A stretch of 64,000 nucleotides of DNA from Protopterus annectens (GCF_019279795.1 NC_056735.1:1936781968-1936845967); one strand, 5' to 3'. Shown: positions 1 through 12,189, counted from the first letter of the stretch. Numbers and translations: made by a program. The notes: generated by a model from the letters alone, not told the origin.

Positions 1-332
1 AATCTAATTAAACCAGATTGCTAACATATTTAATTTTGGTGCATCATCAAAATTTCTGGTTTGCACATTATAAGGAAGAGTAAGTGGGACTTTCTCCAAA
101 CATTCATTTAGGTGCAGTCCTGTGTCAATAACTAGCTGGAAATTCAGGCCATGATACTGCACATGCAAAAACTTTGAAACTTTAATTGCAATTTATCTGA
201 ACAGGGAAGTGCATTTTGCAAGGAGGTGAACCTCATAGGTTCATAGGTTCATAGGTAGGTACTAGGCTATTGGCCCTAGGGCCTATACAAGCCTAGCCAA
301 AAAGGTGCACTGGCTTTCGCCACTCAAGAAAA

Positions 333-788
333 TTATTTTCCTGTGCCCCTGTCGAGCAGAGCTGCAGAGGTGATCCCTGGGGTGAATTTCCTATTTCCCA
401 TCCAATCATCAAGATTTTTCTTGAAGAGTGCTAATGAGGAGCTTTGTTTGATATAGGTACGTAGTTTGTTCCAGAGTATGGAAAGTCTCTGGGACAGGAA
501 TCTATCCCTCCAGCATGTTCTGTTTATTGTAGTGACAAGGTTTAGGTCCCTAGAGTGTGTAGCTTGGATGAATTGAGATTTCTTTAAGTGGAGCATGTCC
601 CACAGCTCTGGGTTTGACATAGCTTTGTATGTTAGGCAAAAATCGCCTCTCAGTAGGCGATATGCGATGGAGTAAAGCTGGAGTTTTTTGAGACGGTCTG
701 CATAGGGCATCTGTTTGAGGCCAGTAATCCTCTTTGTGAGGTATGTCTGCGGCCTTTCCAGTTGTTGTAGATGTCTTGTGATGTACAT
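333..788 (-). pseudogene. CR1-like ORF2 C-terminal region
   Basis: A 151-codon open stretch, RLKKLQLYSIAYRLLRGDF to NRKFTPGITSAALLDRGTGK, matching the C-terminal end of ORF2 in the copies at 48.0-48.37 kb and 49.1-49.4 kb. This domain follows the RT palm in CR1-type elements and has no assigned catalytic role. It ends about 70 bp before the 3' repeat tail, so the 3' UTR is very short. It is the best-preserved segment of this copy. Confidence 0.75.
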
Positions 789-829
789 ACCAAAAGGGGC
801 GTTGTACCCTATAATGGGTCTAATGAGTA

Positions 830-2049
830 ATGACTAGAGGAGAACAATGACCTCTTTTTTCCTGGATGAGAAACCTTTTGTAATGAGGTGCGCCACATAG
901 AAGGATTTCCTGACTACTGTGGCAATGTGATTATCAAATGAGAGACTACTGTCCACCTGTGTCCCAAGGTCTCTTATCACACTTTCGGTGTTAAGTAGAC
1001 TACCACCTATGTGGCAGCTCATCGGTACAGAGTTTTTACCAAAGGGGATGACAATGCACTTTTTGGCATTGAGCTTGAGGCCATGGCTTTGACATCAGGC
1101 ATCTGTCTCAGTGAGGCCCTTTTGTAGGATGTCAACATCATTAGGTGTTTCAGTTATGGCTCCTAGTTTGCAATCATCTGTGAAATTCATTAGCCAAGAA
1201 CCTTCTGTGTTAGCCTGTACTTTAGAAAAGTACATACCATTCAGGAGATGACTGGGTTCTATCAGTGAGCCAGTTGGCAACCCATCTTGTGACATAGGGA
1301 TTTATACCTAGTTTATTGGGTTTATCTATAATTCCAGTGTTAGGGATGGTGTCAAAAGCCTTGGCAAGATCTAGATAGGCTGTATGAACCACCTTACCCT
1401 TGTCTATGGCTTTGGTGACTGCTTCAAAGAAGTCGATCAGGTTTAGGAGACATGATCTGCCTTTTACAAACCTGAACTGGGTGGAGTCCAGAGTCTGGAG
1501 ATTACCAATGTCTTTGTTTATAAGTTCCATGATGATGCATTCCATGGCCTTGCAGACCAGGCTCATTAGGCTAATGAGGTGGTAGTTCCCAGAGTCTGTG
1601 GTGGCTTCCCCTTTGTGGAGTGGGATAACCGTCGCTGTGCACCATTCAGTGGGCTCAAAGCCTGAAGTGAGGCTATGATTGAACATGGTGCTTAGGTGGG
1701 GTGCCAGTTCATTCTGTAGTTCATGTAGAACACAGCCTGGGATATTGTTAGGTCCCATGGATGCTGTGTTCTTAGCTTTGAAGAGTGTGTTTTTTACCTG
1801 TGCAGCCGTGATTACAGGAACTTTGCATTCTTCCAGTACAGAGATGGGCCCTTTAGGAGGTGAGGGGGGGGGGGGTAAATTTAGCACTAATGCTATCTGC
1901 CAGGATGTTGGCAATATCGGTTGGTTCTGTATATTTAGTGCCATTGTGCTGTAACTCACAGCAGATCTGAGTGCTGCCACTGAGATTCTTGACATAGCTA
2001 TAGAATGCTTTGTGGTTGTCTTTAGAATCAGTGGTGATTTTGTTTTCAT
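830..2049 (-). pseudogene. CR1-like ORF2 reverse transcriptase remnant
   Basis: The fingers and palm of a non-LTR reverse transcriptase. Visible are TASMGPNNIPG, TATVIPLHKG, YHLISLMSLVCKAME, DSTQFRFVKGRSC and the palm block DLAKAFDTIP. The frame ends at 1222. Compared with the plus-strand copy at 47.4 kb, about 35-40 codons are missing between LTDRTQ and FSKVQANTEG, including the conserved GVP-x-GS loop. The catalytic box in the following frame (1295-1095) reads FTDD where F/Y-A-D-D is usual. The deletion alone would abolish activity. A further frame (1022-834) carries the post-palm segment VIRDLGTQVDSSLSFDNHI. Confidence 0.8.
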
Positions 2050-3059
2050 AACTAGTTTTGGAGGATTTTATGAGAGATCTCAGCTTCTTACTGAGGCTGA
2101 TCAGGGAGTTCTTCCAGTCATGAGATTTTACTCTTTTTTGCAACAGTTTCTGTCTTTTGTTGTAGAGTTTGTTTATGGCAGGGGACCACCAGATTGGCTT
2201 CCTTTTTTTGGAGGATAGCATCTTGGTTCTGTTTGGGATAGCACGATCCATGCACTCGTGTAAGTGCTTATAAAGTGCATTTGTGTAGGATTTAGCAGTC
2301 ATACCTCTATTGTCCGTCTGCATGGGTATCGTGAAGTTTGCCACTTCTGTCTTAAGAAGTGTGAAGTTCGCTTTGGAGACATTTTTTACAGTGGTTTCCC
2401 CAATGGGGGGTGGACGCAGGATGTGGATGTCTAGCCTGATTAGCTTGTGTTCAGATTTGACCAATGAGGAATTGACCTCTGGTGTGGAGCACCGGTCTCC
2501 CATGTTGTTAATGATCAGGTCTAGGATATTGCTACCCCTGTTAGGGGTGTGGATAAGTTGATCCAAGGCATTGGAATTTATGAATTCCAGAAAACGTTGA
2601 GCAAAAGAGCTGGTACAAGAGTAGTTTTTCCAGTTAATGGTGGGGTAGCTGAAATCGCACATTATTAGGGTGTTCTGTTGTACCCTAATATTTTCCAGTG
2701 TATCAATAAATGAGGAGTTGGAAATCTGGGGCATGGTGGGGGATCTGTAGCAAGTTACAATTTGGATTGCGGTCTTACCTAGAGTTAGTTGCACTTGGAT
2801 AATCTCGATGCATTATGCTGAGCAACTAGCCTGGAGGTGTGGATATCCTTAATGAATATGGACACACCTCCATCTTTAGTGTTTCGTCCAAGTTAGGTGG
2901 CTGAAAGGTGCGGTATGAAATATAGCCTGGTAATGCAGGGGTGCTCTCTGGAGCCTTGAACCAGATATCTGTCACTGCACAGATGTCAATGTTCTCCATT
3001 TTAAGGAGTGCCTCGAGTGAATGCATTTTGAGGTTTAGACTTCTAGCACTGAGTAGCAT
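1853..3059 (-). pseudogene. CR1-like ORF2 endonuclease (APE-type) remnant
   Basis: Two overlapping reading frames (3059-2826 and 2794-1853) make up an apurinic/apyrimidinic-type endonuclease, the domain that nicks target DNA in LINE insertion. Recognisable blocks, in order, are LLSARSLNLK (elsewhere LLNVRSLNLK), AVTDIWF (elsewhere AVTETWF), CDFSYPTINW (family norm GDFN) and VKSEHKLI (family norm SDH). So the Asn and Glu expected in the active site and the Asp of the SDH block are all substituted, and a frameshift lies near 2,810. The protein continues into the RT-linker, with the aromatic/basic stretch KRKPIWWSPAINKLYN. Confidence 0.78.
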
Positions 3060-3132
3060 TACCCACAGATTTTGCTTGCTTGTACCTGTTATGGTGGTGA
3101 ATTTGTCATTTGAACCTTGCCTAAAAAAGGCA

Positions 3133-3516
3133 TTATAGGGGTGGCAAGAGCCTTAGCCAGTATCTGGAATCCCAAGGGCGACAGGTGCAGGTCATACTGG
3201 CAAAGCATCGTGGTCTGTCAATCATGTCATCCCAGGCAGACAGATACTGGATCCCCTTAGAATGACACCAGAAGCTTAGCCAATTGTTGAAGTCAATTAT
3301 TTTGTCCTTGTACTGTGGTATCATTCTGGGTGATGGCAGGATGATACTCAGGGCAAGAGTCATACCTGCCTGGGCTAGAAGATCAGAGAGCTCTTCTATG
3401 TCTCTTTTCATGCAGTCCAGGGAGGAATGTCTCAGGTCATTCACACCAACATGGACAATGACAGAGTCATATTTGTACCTTACAATGTGGAGGTTATCCC
3501 TCACACCACCCGTCAC
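3133..3516 (-). pseudogene. CR1-like ORF1 remnant, SGNH/esterase-like domain
   Basis: A 127-codon open stretch containing VIVHVGVNDLRHSS, which fits the G-x-N-D block of SGNH hydrolases. It continues through PSPRMIPQYKDKIIDF and SAWDDMIDRP. ORF1 proteins of CR1-type LINEs are known to carry an esterase domain of this class. The block I Gly-Asp-Ser seen in the copy at 45.02 kb lies upstream of this truncation and is absent here. The final D-x-x-H block is scrambled by a frameshift near 3,200: the reading becomes FASMTCTCRPWD, where the 45.4-kb copy reads DGLHLSPLGF. No function is expected. Confidence 0.75.
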
Positions 3517-3551
3517 TTATAAAGACCAACTCTGGGAATGTTGTAACTTTA

Positions 3552-5865
3552 TGGGTTTGTAGGAATATACATGGCTAATGACCAATGAGGTCTTTATAAT
3601 CCTAGCCATGCAACCCAAATGTATCTCATGAGTTACTGTGCCATAGAAATTCTTTTAAGGGGTATATATTAGTTAGAGCATGACTTAATGGCTGTCCTGG
3701 TCCATCAGAGACATGTGTCAGACCAAGGATGAATTTCTGATTTCCCATCCAGTGGTCCTGGTTGTGCTTGCATAGGGTTAGGCAAGGGCTCTGCTTCACA
3801 TGGATGTGAGGTCTTTTCCAGAGAAGAGAGATTCTCTGAGATACCTACCTGTTCCTCCAGCCTATCCTATTTAAGTCATAAGAGAAGTTTAATTGCTTAG
3901 CTTTAGTAGTCCTGCTGCTGTTCATTTTGCAGATATGCTAGAGGTCCATCAGAGAGGTATCCAAGAATTCCCTGTATGCCAGGCATAAATCACCTCTCAG
4001 TAGTATGCAGGAAACATAGTATAGAGACAGGACCATGAAATATTCTGCATATGACATTGTGTTTATGTCCTATACTATTTTTGTAAGGAAACCTCTGTGG
4101 ACATTCCAGTTGATGCAAATGAGGCATTACACTCAATACTGATGGTTAAGTACAGTGGTTAAGTACAGTGACATAGTGACTTCCATGGACCTAGATCCCA
4201 TAGCCTTACTTATAAGTTGACTGATACAGAATGATTTTCTTCCAACTTTAGACACATGTTGGTTAAAAGTTAGATTATTATCTATATGATTCCTGAAATC
4301 CCTGACTATTGCATCTATTTTTAGGCATGCATTATCAATGAGGTAGATTCTATGGATGGCCAGTTTCACAACAGGTGCTATTATGTATTTCATGGCACAG
4401 AGTTTAAAGTCATGGGGTGTTAAACCTTTCTTTAAGATGTTACCATCTTGTGAGGTTTCTGTGATTGTTCCTAGCTAGCAATAATCTGCAAACTTGGTCA
4501 TCAAGAGGCTCTTGACATTGGTCTAGACTTCTGAAAAACAGATGCAAAAGAAGAGCAGACTCAGCACAGAGCCATGGGGAACTCCACTGGTGACTAGGCT
4601 CTTTGTGGAGGTGGTCTCTCCAATACTAACTTCATGGTTCCTGTCTTTGAGCCAGCTGGCTATCCAGCAAGTTGCATAAGGGTTTATACCTAATTCCATG
4701 AGTTCATTTACAATGCCTGATTCGGGTATTGTACCAAATGCCTTAGCTCAGGCAAAGTAGGTAGTATGCACCGTTTTCTCCTCCATCTATTGCTTTGGTG
4801 ACTTTCTCAAAGAAATCCACCAGGTTCAGTAGGCATGACCTGCCTTTGATGAAAGCAAACTAGGTTGGATCTAATTTCTGAAGATTTCCTATGTCATTGT
4901 TAATAATTTGTATTATAATTCTTTCCATGGTTTTGGTTCTGTGACTAGTCAGACTAATGCATTTGTAGCTCCTGAGATTCATTGATGGTCTGCCCTTGTG
5001 CAGAGGGATGACTGTTACAGTCTTCCTTTCAAGTGGCACAAAGCCTGTGTGAAGGCTATGGTTGAATAGTGACATGAGTGGCCCTGATAGTTCTCATTAC
5101 AGGCTATTTAAGAGGTATCATGAGATATTACTGGGGCCCACTGATGCTGTATTCCTGGCTTTAGACAGTGCATCTAACACTTGCTGCCTAGTGATAGTTG
5201 GAGGGGTTATACTTGATGGTATTTCCAGGGAGTGCAAGTGAGAGTGAGTAAAGTTGGAGCAGACTTTGCCAGCCAGAAGATTCCATAAACATGGATCCAT
5301 TTGCCAACAGTTCAGTGTGTACTGCTGTGTGCTGCCTTTGAGTATTTGGATATAGATTAAAAAGGCCTTGTGGCTGTTCTTAGCCTGGAATGCTATATTT
5401 ACTTCAAAGCTTGTTTTACTGAACTTAGTCCTCTCATTTGCCTATTGATTTTGATGAGAGAACACTTTATCTTTTTTGGTGTTACCCTTCTTAATTTTAG
5501 CTATGATTCTTTTTTCTTTTGTTGTACCATGTGCTTAATTTTGGATTCCACCTGGATGGCTTGTTTTTCTGAGTTAGTTTTGAACTTACCTTTGGTAGAC
5601 ATAGCAGCATCTCTGCAGTCACTGAAATGGTGCAGTACTCTCCCAATTTGTGAGCACCAGGTCCAATATGTTTCTACCTCTAGTAGGCTTATGCATTTAC
5701 TGGTCCAGAAAGTCTGTGTCTGCAATGTCTAGGAATGTTTGTGCCTGCAGTTTGGAATCATGTAGGTTTCCCAGTTTATGGTGAGTATCTCCAATAGGTC
5801 CAAGTATGAGCTATAGGTTACGTGAGAGAAGAGAGCATTTGTGAAGATATATCAAAGTTAGACTT
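3552..5865 (-). mobile_element. CR1-like LINE, copy 2 (old, degenerate)
   Basis: A second minus-strand CR1-like copy, more diverged than copy 1 and lying directly behind it. The 3' tail at 3552-3620 aligns by eye with the copy 1 tail (ggttnntaggnannntacnnggctaatg...cctagcc). Protein remnants are KVGRKSFCISQLISKAMGS (4393-4133), FNHSLHTGFVP followed by TVTVIPLHKG and SLTSHRTKTMERIIIQIIN (5075-4860), and SKARNTASVGPSNIS (5300-5118). The segment between 5300 and 5865 still carries RT-upstream features in broken frames. The 5' end is lost against the microsatellite at 5.9 kb. There is no intact ORF. Confidence 0.72.
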
Positions 5866-5892
5866 AGTATGTATGTATATGAATGAATATGT

Positions 5893-5906
5893 ATGTATAG
5901 CTATGC

Positions 5907-5970
<64 letters not shown>

Positions 5971-5978
5971 CTATGCAC

Positions 5979-6035
<57 letters not shown>

Positions 6036-6036
6036 T

Positions 6037-6070
<34 letters not shown>

Positions 6071-6075
6071 CTGTA

Positions 6076-6173
<98 letters not shown>
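5893..6173. repeat. Compound microsatellite (TA)n(GA)n(TA)n(GT)n
   Basis: About 40 bp of TA, 20 bp of GA, a short non-repeat bridge, about 50 bp of TA, then about 140 bp of GT with one interruption (ctgtatgtat). All six frames run open through parts of it as YIYI, CVCV or THTH strings, which are not proteins. It starts directly beyond the 5' end of CR1-like copy 2. Confidence 0.97.
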
Positions 6174-6174
<1 letters not shown>

Positions 6175-6630
6175 CTGAGTTTTCAGAAACTCTAAATTTA
6201 TACGGACGAGACCATGTGATCAAGTTTCTGAAAACATGAACATCAACCCCTCCCCACAAAAATAGACTTGTTTTTACTTTTATGCAGGAGTCAAGCCCCC
6301 ATGCACTCCCCCCACTTCCTGCAAATTATATATATCAGCTCCGAGATCACACTACAGTGAAGAAAAGGGTAAATTTCCTGATGCTCGATGTACCACAATC
6401 TCCATTCAAAAGCTTTGAGTTTTCAAAAATTCGATCATATGCTCTGGACTATATGAATTTCAAGTTTCTGAAGACTCTTTTGCATTATGCAGGAGTTTAT
6501 ACATTTTTCTTCTTTCATATATTGAAAGTAGATATGAGTAAATAAAATATTATTGGATAATACTGGATATTTGGAAAAGAAATAATGAAGAGTTGAATGT
6601 AGCCTTGTTAACTAGGGTTAATGGGTATCC

Positions 6631-6911
6631 CTACGTGCTGACAGTACTAAGCAAGCGCTCTAAGAACCACAACTGGTACACAGAGGAAAAGACAGACAAC
6701 AATAAACAAGCTCAAGTGTACCTTCACAGCTGAGAATCGTCGATCTGAAGAAAGCCATATGCCGAAAGTGCTTATTGGGTTTTGTTAGCTCTCGCCCCAT
6801 TTTTTGGTTTTTATCTACGCATTTTTTATTTTTCATTAAATTTTGGTTCTAACAGTTTCTCAGCTGTGAAGGCGCACTTGAGCTTGTTTATTATTTACTA
6901 CGTGCTGACAG
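6631..6911. mobile_element. Short element with 14-bp direct repeats and internal inverted repeat
   Basis: The 14-mer ctacgtgctgacag occurs at 6631-6644 and again at 6898-6911, bracketing 253 bp. Inside, 6701-6736 and 6857-6892 are inverted copies of one another (34 of 36 positions pair). Between them is ctgaaga...gccgaaa, the kind of motif found in Penelope-like elements and some SINEs. On the minus strand, tagagcgcttgcttag at the low-coordinate end resembles a tRNA A-box region. It could be a SINE or Penelope-derived fragment with a target-site duplication. Alternatively the 14-mer may belong to the element itself. Confidence 0.45.
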
Positions 6912-9900
6912 AACCTCCTTGAGAGACAGAAGGGAGGGGTCGATGGACAAGTCAAATGACCTGCTAAAAAACCTGTAAGCTTGCTTTATAGTTTCAGTCA
7001 TGAGCAATAAAAAGGCCATGGTCGATATTCTGGAAGCAAATAGCCATGGCACAGTCAATACTACTTGCCTCATTTCACTGTTCTGTCTGTTATACACATG
7101 TTCCTGATCTCTGTCAGATAATGGTTATGATTCATGATTCATTGTGTTTGCCTTCCTTTGCCATGTTGAATGTTACAAACAGTAGGATACAATGTATTGC
7201 TCAAGAAAAGATGAGTGCTCAAATGATTACAGATACTGAAGGAGAAAAAAAGACCAAGGAAACATGATGTCATTTTCATTTATAGCTTTGATTCTGGGAA
7301 TTTAAAGTATATGTTATGCAAAAGATCTGCTAATAAGAGAAGGAACACAAAGAAAGAGATGGCCTATGAGATGGAGCTTTTAAACTTTACAGAATTGTAC
7401 AGTTGTTTCTGAACTTCTGAAATCAAAGGAAAATTAGCAAATAGCCCCCCGCAGTGTATATTCTGGTGGGTGTGTGACTAACCAGGTATGCACCTCTGTT
7501 TCAAGGCAGACTTGTAAATAAATATAACTTGGAGATGCCGTGTCTAGGGAATCTTGTTATTTCTAGCTGCATTTCCCTGTTATTATACATAATACTTATC
7601 ATTACCACTAGCACTGTATAATGGCATAGGGTTGCCTTCTCACTTACAAATTGAAGACATTTTCTAAGTCTGAAATGTAACATTTTCATTTTGGGAATAC
7701 CAGCTTCTGAACTTTGCAGAAAGGTATAATTTTCCTTTTAATATTATTTCCCCAGTCTGATTAAAATTATCAAAATGCACATGTGCAGCACACAGCTGAA
7801 GTTTTCAAATGAAGTTTGAAACAAGCAGAAATTTGACAGTTGTCACAAGCTTGAAAACAGACAAGTTTATTTCATATGCAATGGTCCTTTTCAGAAACAC
7901 ACTGATTCAGAACTTCATATGAAAAACATTTTTCATCACATATAAAAAAACATATTTTAATATTTCTTTATGTATAGCATTCACCTAATTTCTCAAATGC
8001 TTGAGCATGTTTTGCAACCAAGAACGTCTTACATCTATTAGCAACACCTGTCAGAATGATTACTTAATGAATGTATGATTTATGTATTTCCTTATGCATG
8101 CAGAATAGTTAATTAGACTTATTTCCACCTGATTTTGTATGAATATAGTAATGGTTGCATGTACCACTTGAAATCTAATCCTTCATGCTGTAATGCACAC
8201 AAATTGCATATTCTATTAACTTTGGATGACTACAAAGTTTGTAACAAGTCAAATTTATTGATTCAGTGATTAATTTTACATATAACTTGAATTTAAATAG
8301 TTGTTATGAGCACTGAACATGGACAAATTGTGAGTGTGAACGACTTAGACCATACTGTTATAAAACCACTGCTTTAAAATGATAACAATATTTTTCAATG
8401 GAGATATACATGACCAGAAAATTTAGTATTTTTCCATATTTCTGCCTTTCTAGGGTTTATTATTCAATTAGATGCAATAATATAATACCACTACACACAT
8501 TTGATTGGGAAATAGCAGATTCTTCCACTTATAAAACCATAGTTTCTGTTACTTGATGATGTTAGTGCATTTGGATCAGCGAAAGCAGTCTCATTTTCTG
8601 AAACTGCTCATTGCACATCCAGTTACATAAATATAAACAGATGTATAACATATCCGAGTATGGAGGCATATAGAATTATTTGTCCCCTACTGTAAATGTC
8701 AGTTATATAGCCACTTATATTATGATAATTACATAAATATGTAAATATTATCTTACAAACCCAACTCAGTCTGGTTAGCAGAAATGAGAGCATGATAAAT
8801 CAGATTGTGAAATAAATAAGGACACAGTACTATTTTCCACAAAATAATACTCTTTCATTGTATTTAGTAATAAGTGCAGTATATTTCACAGAATATCTGT
8901 GTCTGATGCAATGTTTAGCAGCATGAATGGAGTTTTAGCTTTCCATGCCAGTATTATATTATTGCCATTAATGGACTTGTGATACTGTGGGCTGTCATTA
9001 TGCTGTGTAAGGTCTTTTCTGGTATGGGATATCAGAAAGACACCTGTCAATATTTGCAGTTTGAGCTGAAACACAGAGGTCAGAGATGAAGACCACCTTT
9101 AATATTAAATTATGATTCCTATGGTAAAATTGATGAATGTAAACATTACAACACACTTACTAGGAATGAACTTCTCCAAAACAGCAACACTGCAAGTGTT
9201 CAAACAACATGTGTACTTCAGGACACTTGTGTGAACATCAAAACTGTATGCATTTCTTTAGGACTCTTGATTACACTATAATTTGCAAAGTTCGTTTACA
9301 TGAAACATTGCATTCAATGATCAAATTTTAAAGACTGTTATGTGTAAAATTACCCAAGAGGCTAACAGAGAAGTTTTGCAAAGCTATAGTTTATAAATTA
9401 TGGCACTGAATATTATAGATTACCAGTGTTTCTTGTGTCATGTCTTTACTATTGTCTATTTTCTGGTCAACTGTTCCTCTCATCTCAATGGCTTTTATAC
9501 TCATTCTGTGAATACAATGTGGAGTTCAGGTGCCATCTCTAGAATTTTCTCTGCTTTGTTTTAAGTTGTCATTATTGATTGATAGCCTGAGAAAATCTCA
9601 TATAGCCAAATTCTTCTAATTTATTTTGCATATAGTAAGAATGCACTGAAGTCTACCATTTCACCTACTCTATGAACCTTTTGCAAGACAGCCTAAGGCT
9701 TGCAACACTTGTGACCCAAATTAAAGTTCACTTTTCATATCATGTCACACACAGCCTTCTGTGGATGATGATACATTACTTGGTACTATGAGTCTTCCTG
9801 TGTAAGAGCTTTGTTGGCTGTCATAAGTCCCTGTGACTCAAACTTTACAAAAGCTAAGAAACTTTTTTTTTTTGTAAAGAAATGTTATTCTTTCCTTTTG

Positions 9901-11730
9901 TGAAATTTTACTAAGATTCCATAGAAAAATGGACTGCAGATCTTTTAAATATATACTCCATATGTCAAGTCATCTAAAAGTAGGGATGCATTAATCTACA
10001 TTTTGAAATACTGAGGTACCCAATAGGAGCAACAATGCTGTCATGGTAGGTGGCTTGTGATGTGTGTTATACAACTACTGCTCTAAAATTCAGATATCTT
10101 TATTGCTGATGGCCCAGGATTTATTGAGTATAGAACGTTTTCTGTTTCCATTTAGTAGATGAAGTGGATGCTTTTACACCCCAAAAATGTCTTCTTTGTA
10201 ATGAGGGAATTTGTAAATTGGAGTCTATCTGAGAAAATGTACAGTGAATTTAGAAACAGACATTTAATAAGAAATGTTACTTGAGGACAAGTTTTCAGAG
10301 AAACCAAGTTGGTAGAGCTACTGACATCTTTCAAACCACCCAAACAAATTGTAAAACAATTAAGCCTTTTACTTAAACCTTCCCCATACACACATGAGTT
10401 TTTTGGTTTTATAATTGTTAAAAAAATTTATAATAAAACAACATTTTAAAGGGTAATACCAGAGTTCAGTAAACTAAACAATATTATATGTGGATGCTGT
10501 AGCTGCAATCGTTTCAAACAAAACTGATAATAAAACTAAAAGTTAGAAGAGGGCTGTTGTGTAGCTCAAGCCTGCCGGATAAATATTTATTCATGTAGCA
10601 ATTGTTTCTGAGCATATTAATGAACCTGCGAGTTCTAATGAAATAAATACATATATTCTTAATGATGTTAATTTAGAATCAAGCAAGAGAAAATAGTGTT
10701 TCTTTAACTTCAGAATTATTGTTATGTAACTGCTAATTAATGTTTCAGCAAATAAGTTTGAAAATTGCACCTCAGTTCATAGTAAGTGTGTTTTAATGTT
10801 TTACATTCATCAATTGTATGATAAAAATCATATCTACAAATTCTCAAGCCATGGTGATAAAATAGTTTAGATTGAAACTCCAGAAATTCTGGCAAAACTT
10901 AATATGCTGGACACAGTGAATGAATACCAGAGGAAAATAAACAAACAAGTGACATGATAGAAAATGCTTTTGTGGAACTGAAATATGTAAGTTTTTTTGA
11001 AGAGTTTACTTTACTATAAGCTGCTACTGTCTAATAGCTTTTGGAAGATAAAGTTTGTAAAAAAAGTTTGTAAAAAACAAAAAAAAATCAAATTCTGCAT
11101 CAGCTCTACAAATACTACACGTTTCACAGCAATTACTAACAGTCTAGCATGTACATTTAATTTAATTACAGTTACTATACTGAGATACACTTACTCATTT
11201 AACAAATTTCACAGAACAAATCTTATGAACAACTTAACACCTGCTTTCATTATATAAATACATTTACTTCCTATATGCTATTAATACTTATAAACAGGAA
11301 GAGTTTAGGAATAAGTGGGATTGCTAACAAATGGATGTGCAGTAATTTCAAATCATCATCAAACACAATGATCAGATAATATGTGAGAATTCTAGGCCTA
11401 TTAGCATTTTAATCCATCTGGTAAATTTTGTGATGAGGGCACTGCATCAAAAGATTATATAGCATCATAACTGTCAGACAATTTTCTCTAAAGCTCAAAA
11501 CAGGCTTTTTATTTAATGAAAAACTTTAAATGGCAGCTATTTATTTGGATAAGAACTTTAATTTTTCAGTCTATTCACTGTCAGTAAAATATCAGGAAGA
11601 GCTTGGATACAGAGAAGTTGCAACAGAATGATGTAATGCATAGGTAGGTAGGTAGATGTCTGTCTGTGTTTACAGTGGACAAAGTGCAGTTGTAAGTAAA
11701 CTTACCTTAATAGTAGATGTTTAAATGGTC
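6912..11730. other. AT-rich intergenic DNA, no recognised feature
   Basis: About 4.8 kb with only short chance ORFs (up to about 80 codons) with no domain I recognise. There are no long tandem repeats, RT motifs or splice-bounded coding blocks visible by eye. A short (GTAG)n run sits at 11643-11656. Confidence 0.6.
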
Positions 11731-11740
11731 ACGGCTACAG

Positions 11741-11901
11741 TAGCCTTAGCTATATGGGTTGTATCCTGTCAAGGACATAATGGCCAGCAAGCTTTCAAAG
11801 CTTCAGGGCATCTTCTACTTGCTCAAGCTGTCAGTCAGCTTGAGCTGAGCTGACTAAAAGACAAGCTTGGGTGCAAAGCCCTTCAGAGCTTTTCTGCCAA
11901 C

Positions 11902-11943
<42 letters not shown>

Positions 11944-12162
11944 GCTGAGTCCTGAAAGGATAAAGCTCAGAACAACAAAAAAATAAATAAATAAATGTCC
12001 ACACCCAGGCATTAAACTCAAACCAAGAAACATGGGGGGGTGGAGAGAGGGAACAGTTACTGCAGCAGTGATCATTTGAACATGTGCTGTTATGGTGAGT
12101 GTACTTACACAACTGCACTATGCTCATTATATTGATTACTACTGCACTAGCCTTAGCTATAT
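11741..12162 (-). mobile_element. SINE-like interspersed repeat, copy 1
   Basis: The minus strand of about 11820-11905 resembles the plus strand of 20393-20475. Both contain a tract like gctc-gaagg-ctt followed by cttg, cagctca and aagctg-ctg. Chance translations are similar too (SSEGLCTQACLLVSS against SSEGLLAQTCFVGSS). A 15-mer tagccttagctatat starts at 11741 and again at 12148, bracketing about 390 bp, which may be a target-site duplication. A (GA)n run (11904-11943) and (AAAT)n lie inside. No clear polymerase III boxes are visible, so the SINE label is tentative. Confidence 0.45.
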
Positions 12163-12189
12163 AGGTATAATACCCTAGCTAATTACATG

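Larger units (their letters stand above)
222..3520 (-). mobile_element. CR1-like LINE, copy 1 (5'-truncated, degenerate)
   Basis: A non-LTR retrotransposon read on the minus strand. Going 5' to 3' it has an SGNH-esterase ORF1 end (about 3516-3133), an APE-type endonuclease (3059-1853), a reverse transcriptase (2049-830), a C-terminal region (788-333) and a short 3' UTR. The 3' end near 222-260 is a run of the octamer CCTATGAA (seen on the plus strand as ttcatagg). Chicken CR1 also ends in short 8-bp repeats, which is the main reason for the CR1-like label. The same protein order and tail occur in the plus-strand copy at 44.5-48.5 kb. The 5' end is cut inside ORF1 and the copy abuts an older CR1-like copy at about 3,550. 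Several frame breaks show it is inactive. Confidence 0.85.

Noticed and set aside
1400..2561. Plus-strand ORFs over CR1-like copy 1
   Set aside because: Antisense shadows of the minus-strand endonuclease and reverse transcriptase.
5893..6259. ORFs made of YIYI, CVCV or THTH strings (also near 49844, 53019, 57088 and 59215)
   Set aside because: They are translations of dinucleotide microsatellites.
9180..9250. Possible inverted repeat (gttcaaacaacatgtgt against acacttgtgtgaac)
   Set aside because: Too short and mismatched to stand out from AT-rich background.
6912..11730. Short ORFs (60-86 codons) as host exons
   Set aside because: No recognisable domains, no coherent splice-bounded series, and base composition gives such ORFs by chance.
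11831..12127. 98-codon ORF with hydrophobic core (HVSWFEFNAWVWTFIYLFF) as a membrane protein
   Set aside because: It runs through (AAAT)n and (GA)n inside a SINE-like repeat. The related copy at 20.4 kb does not keep the frame.
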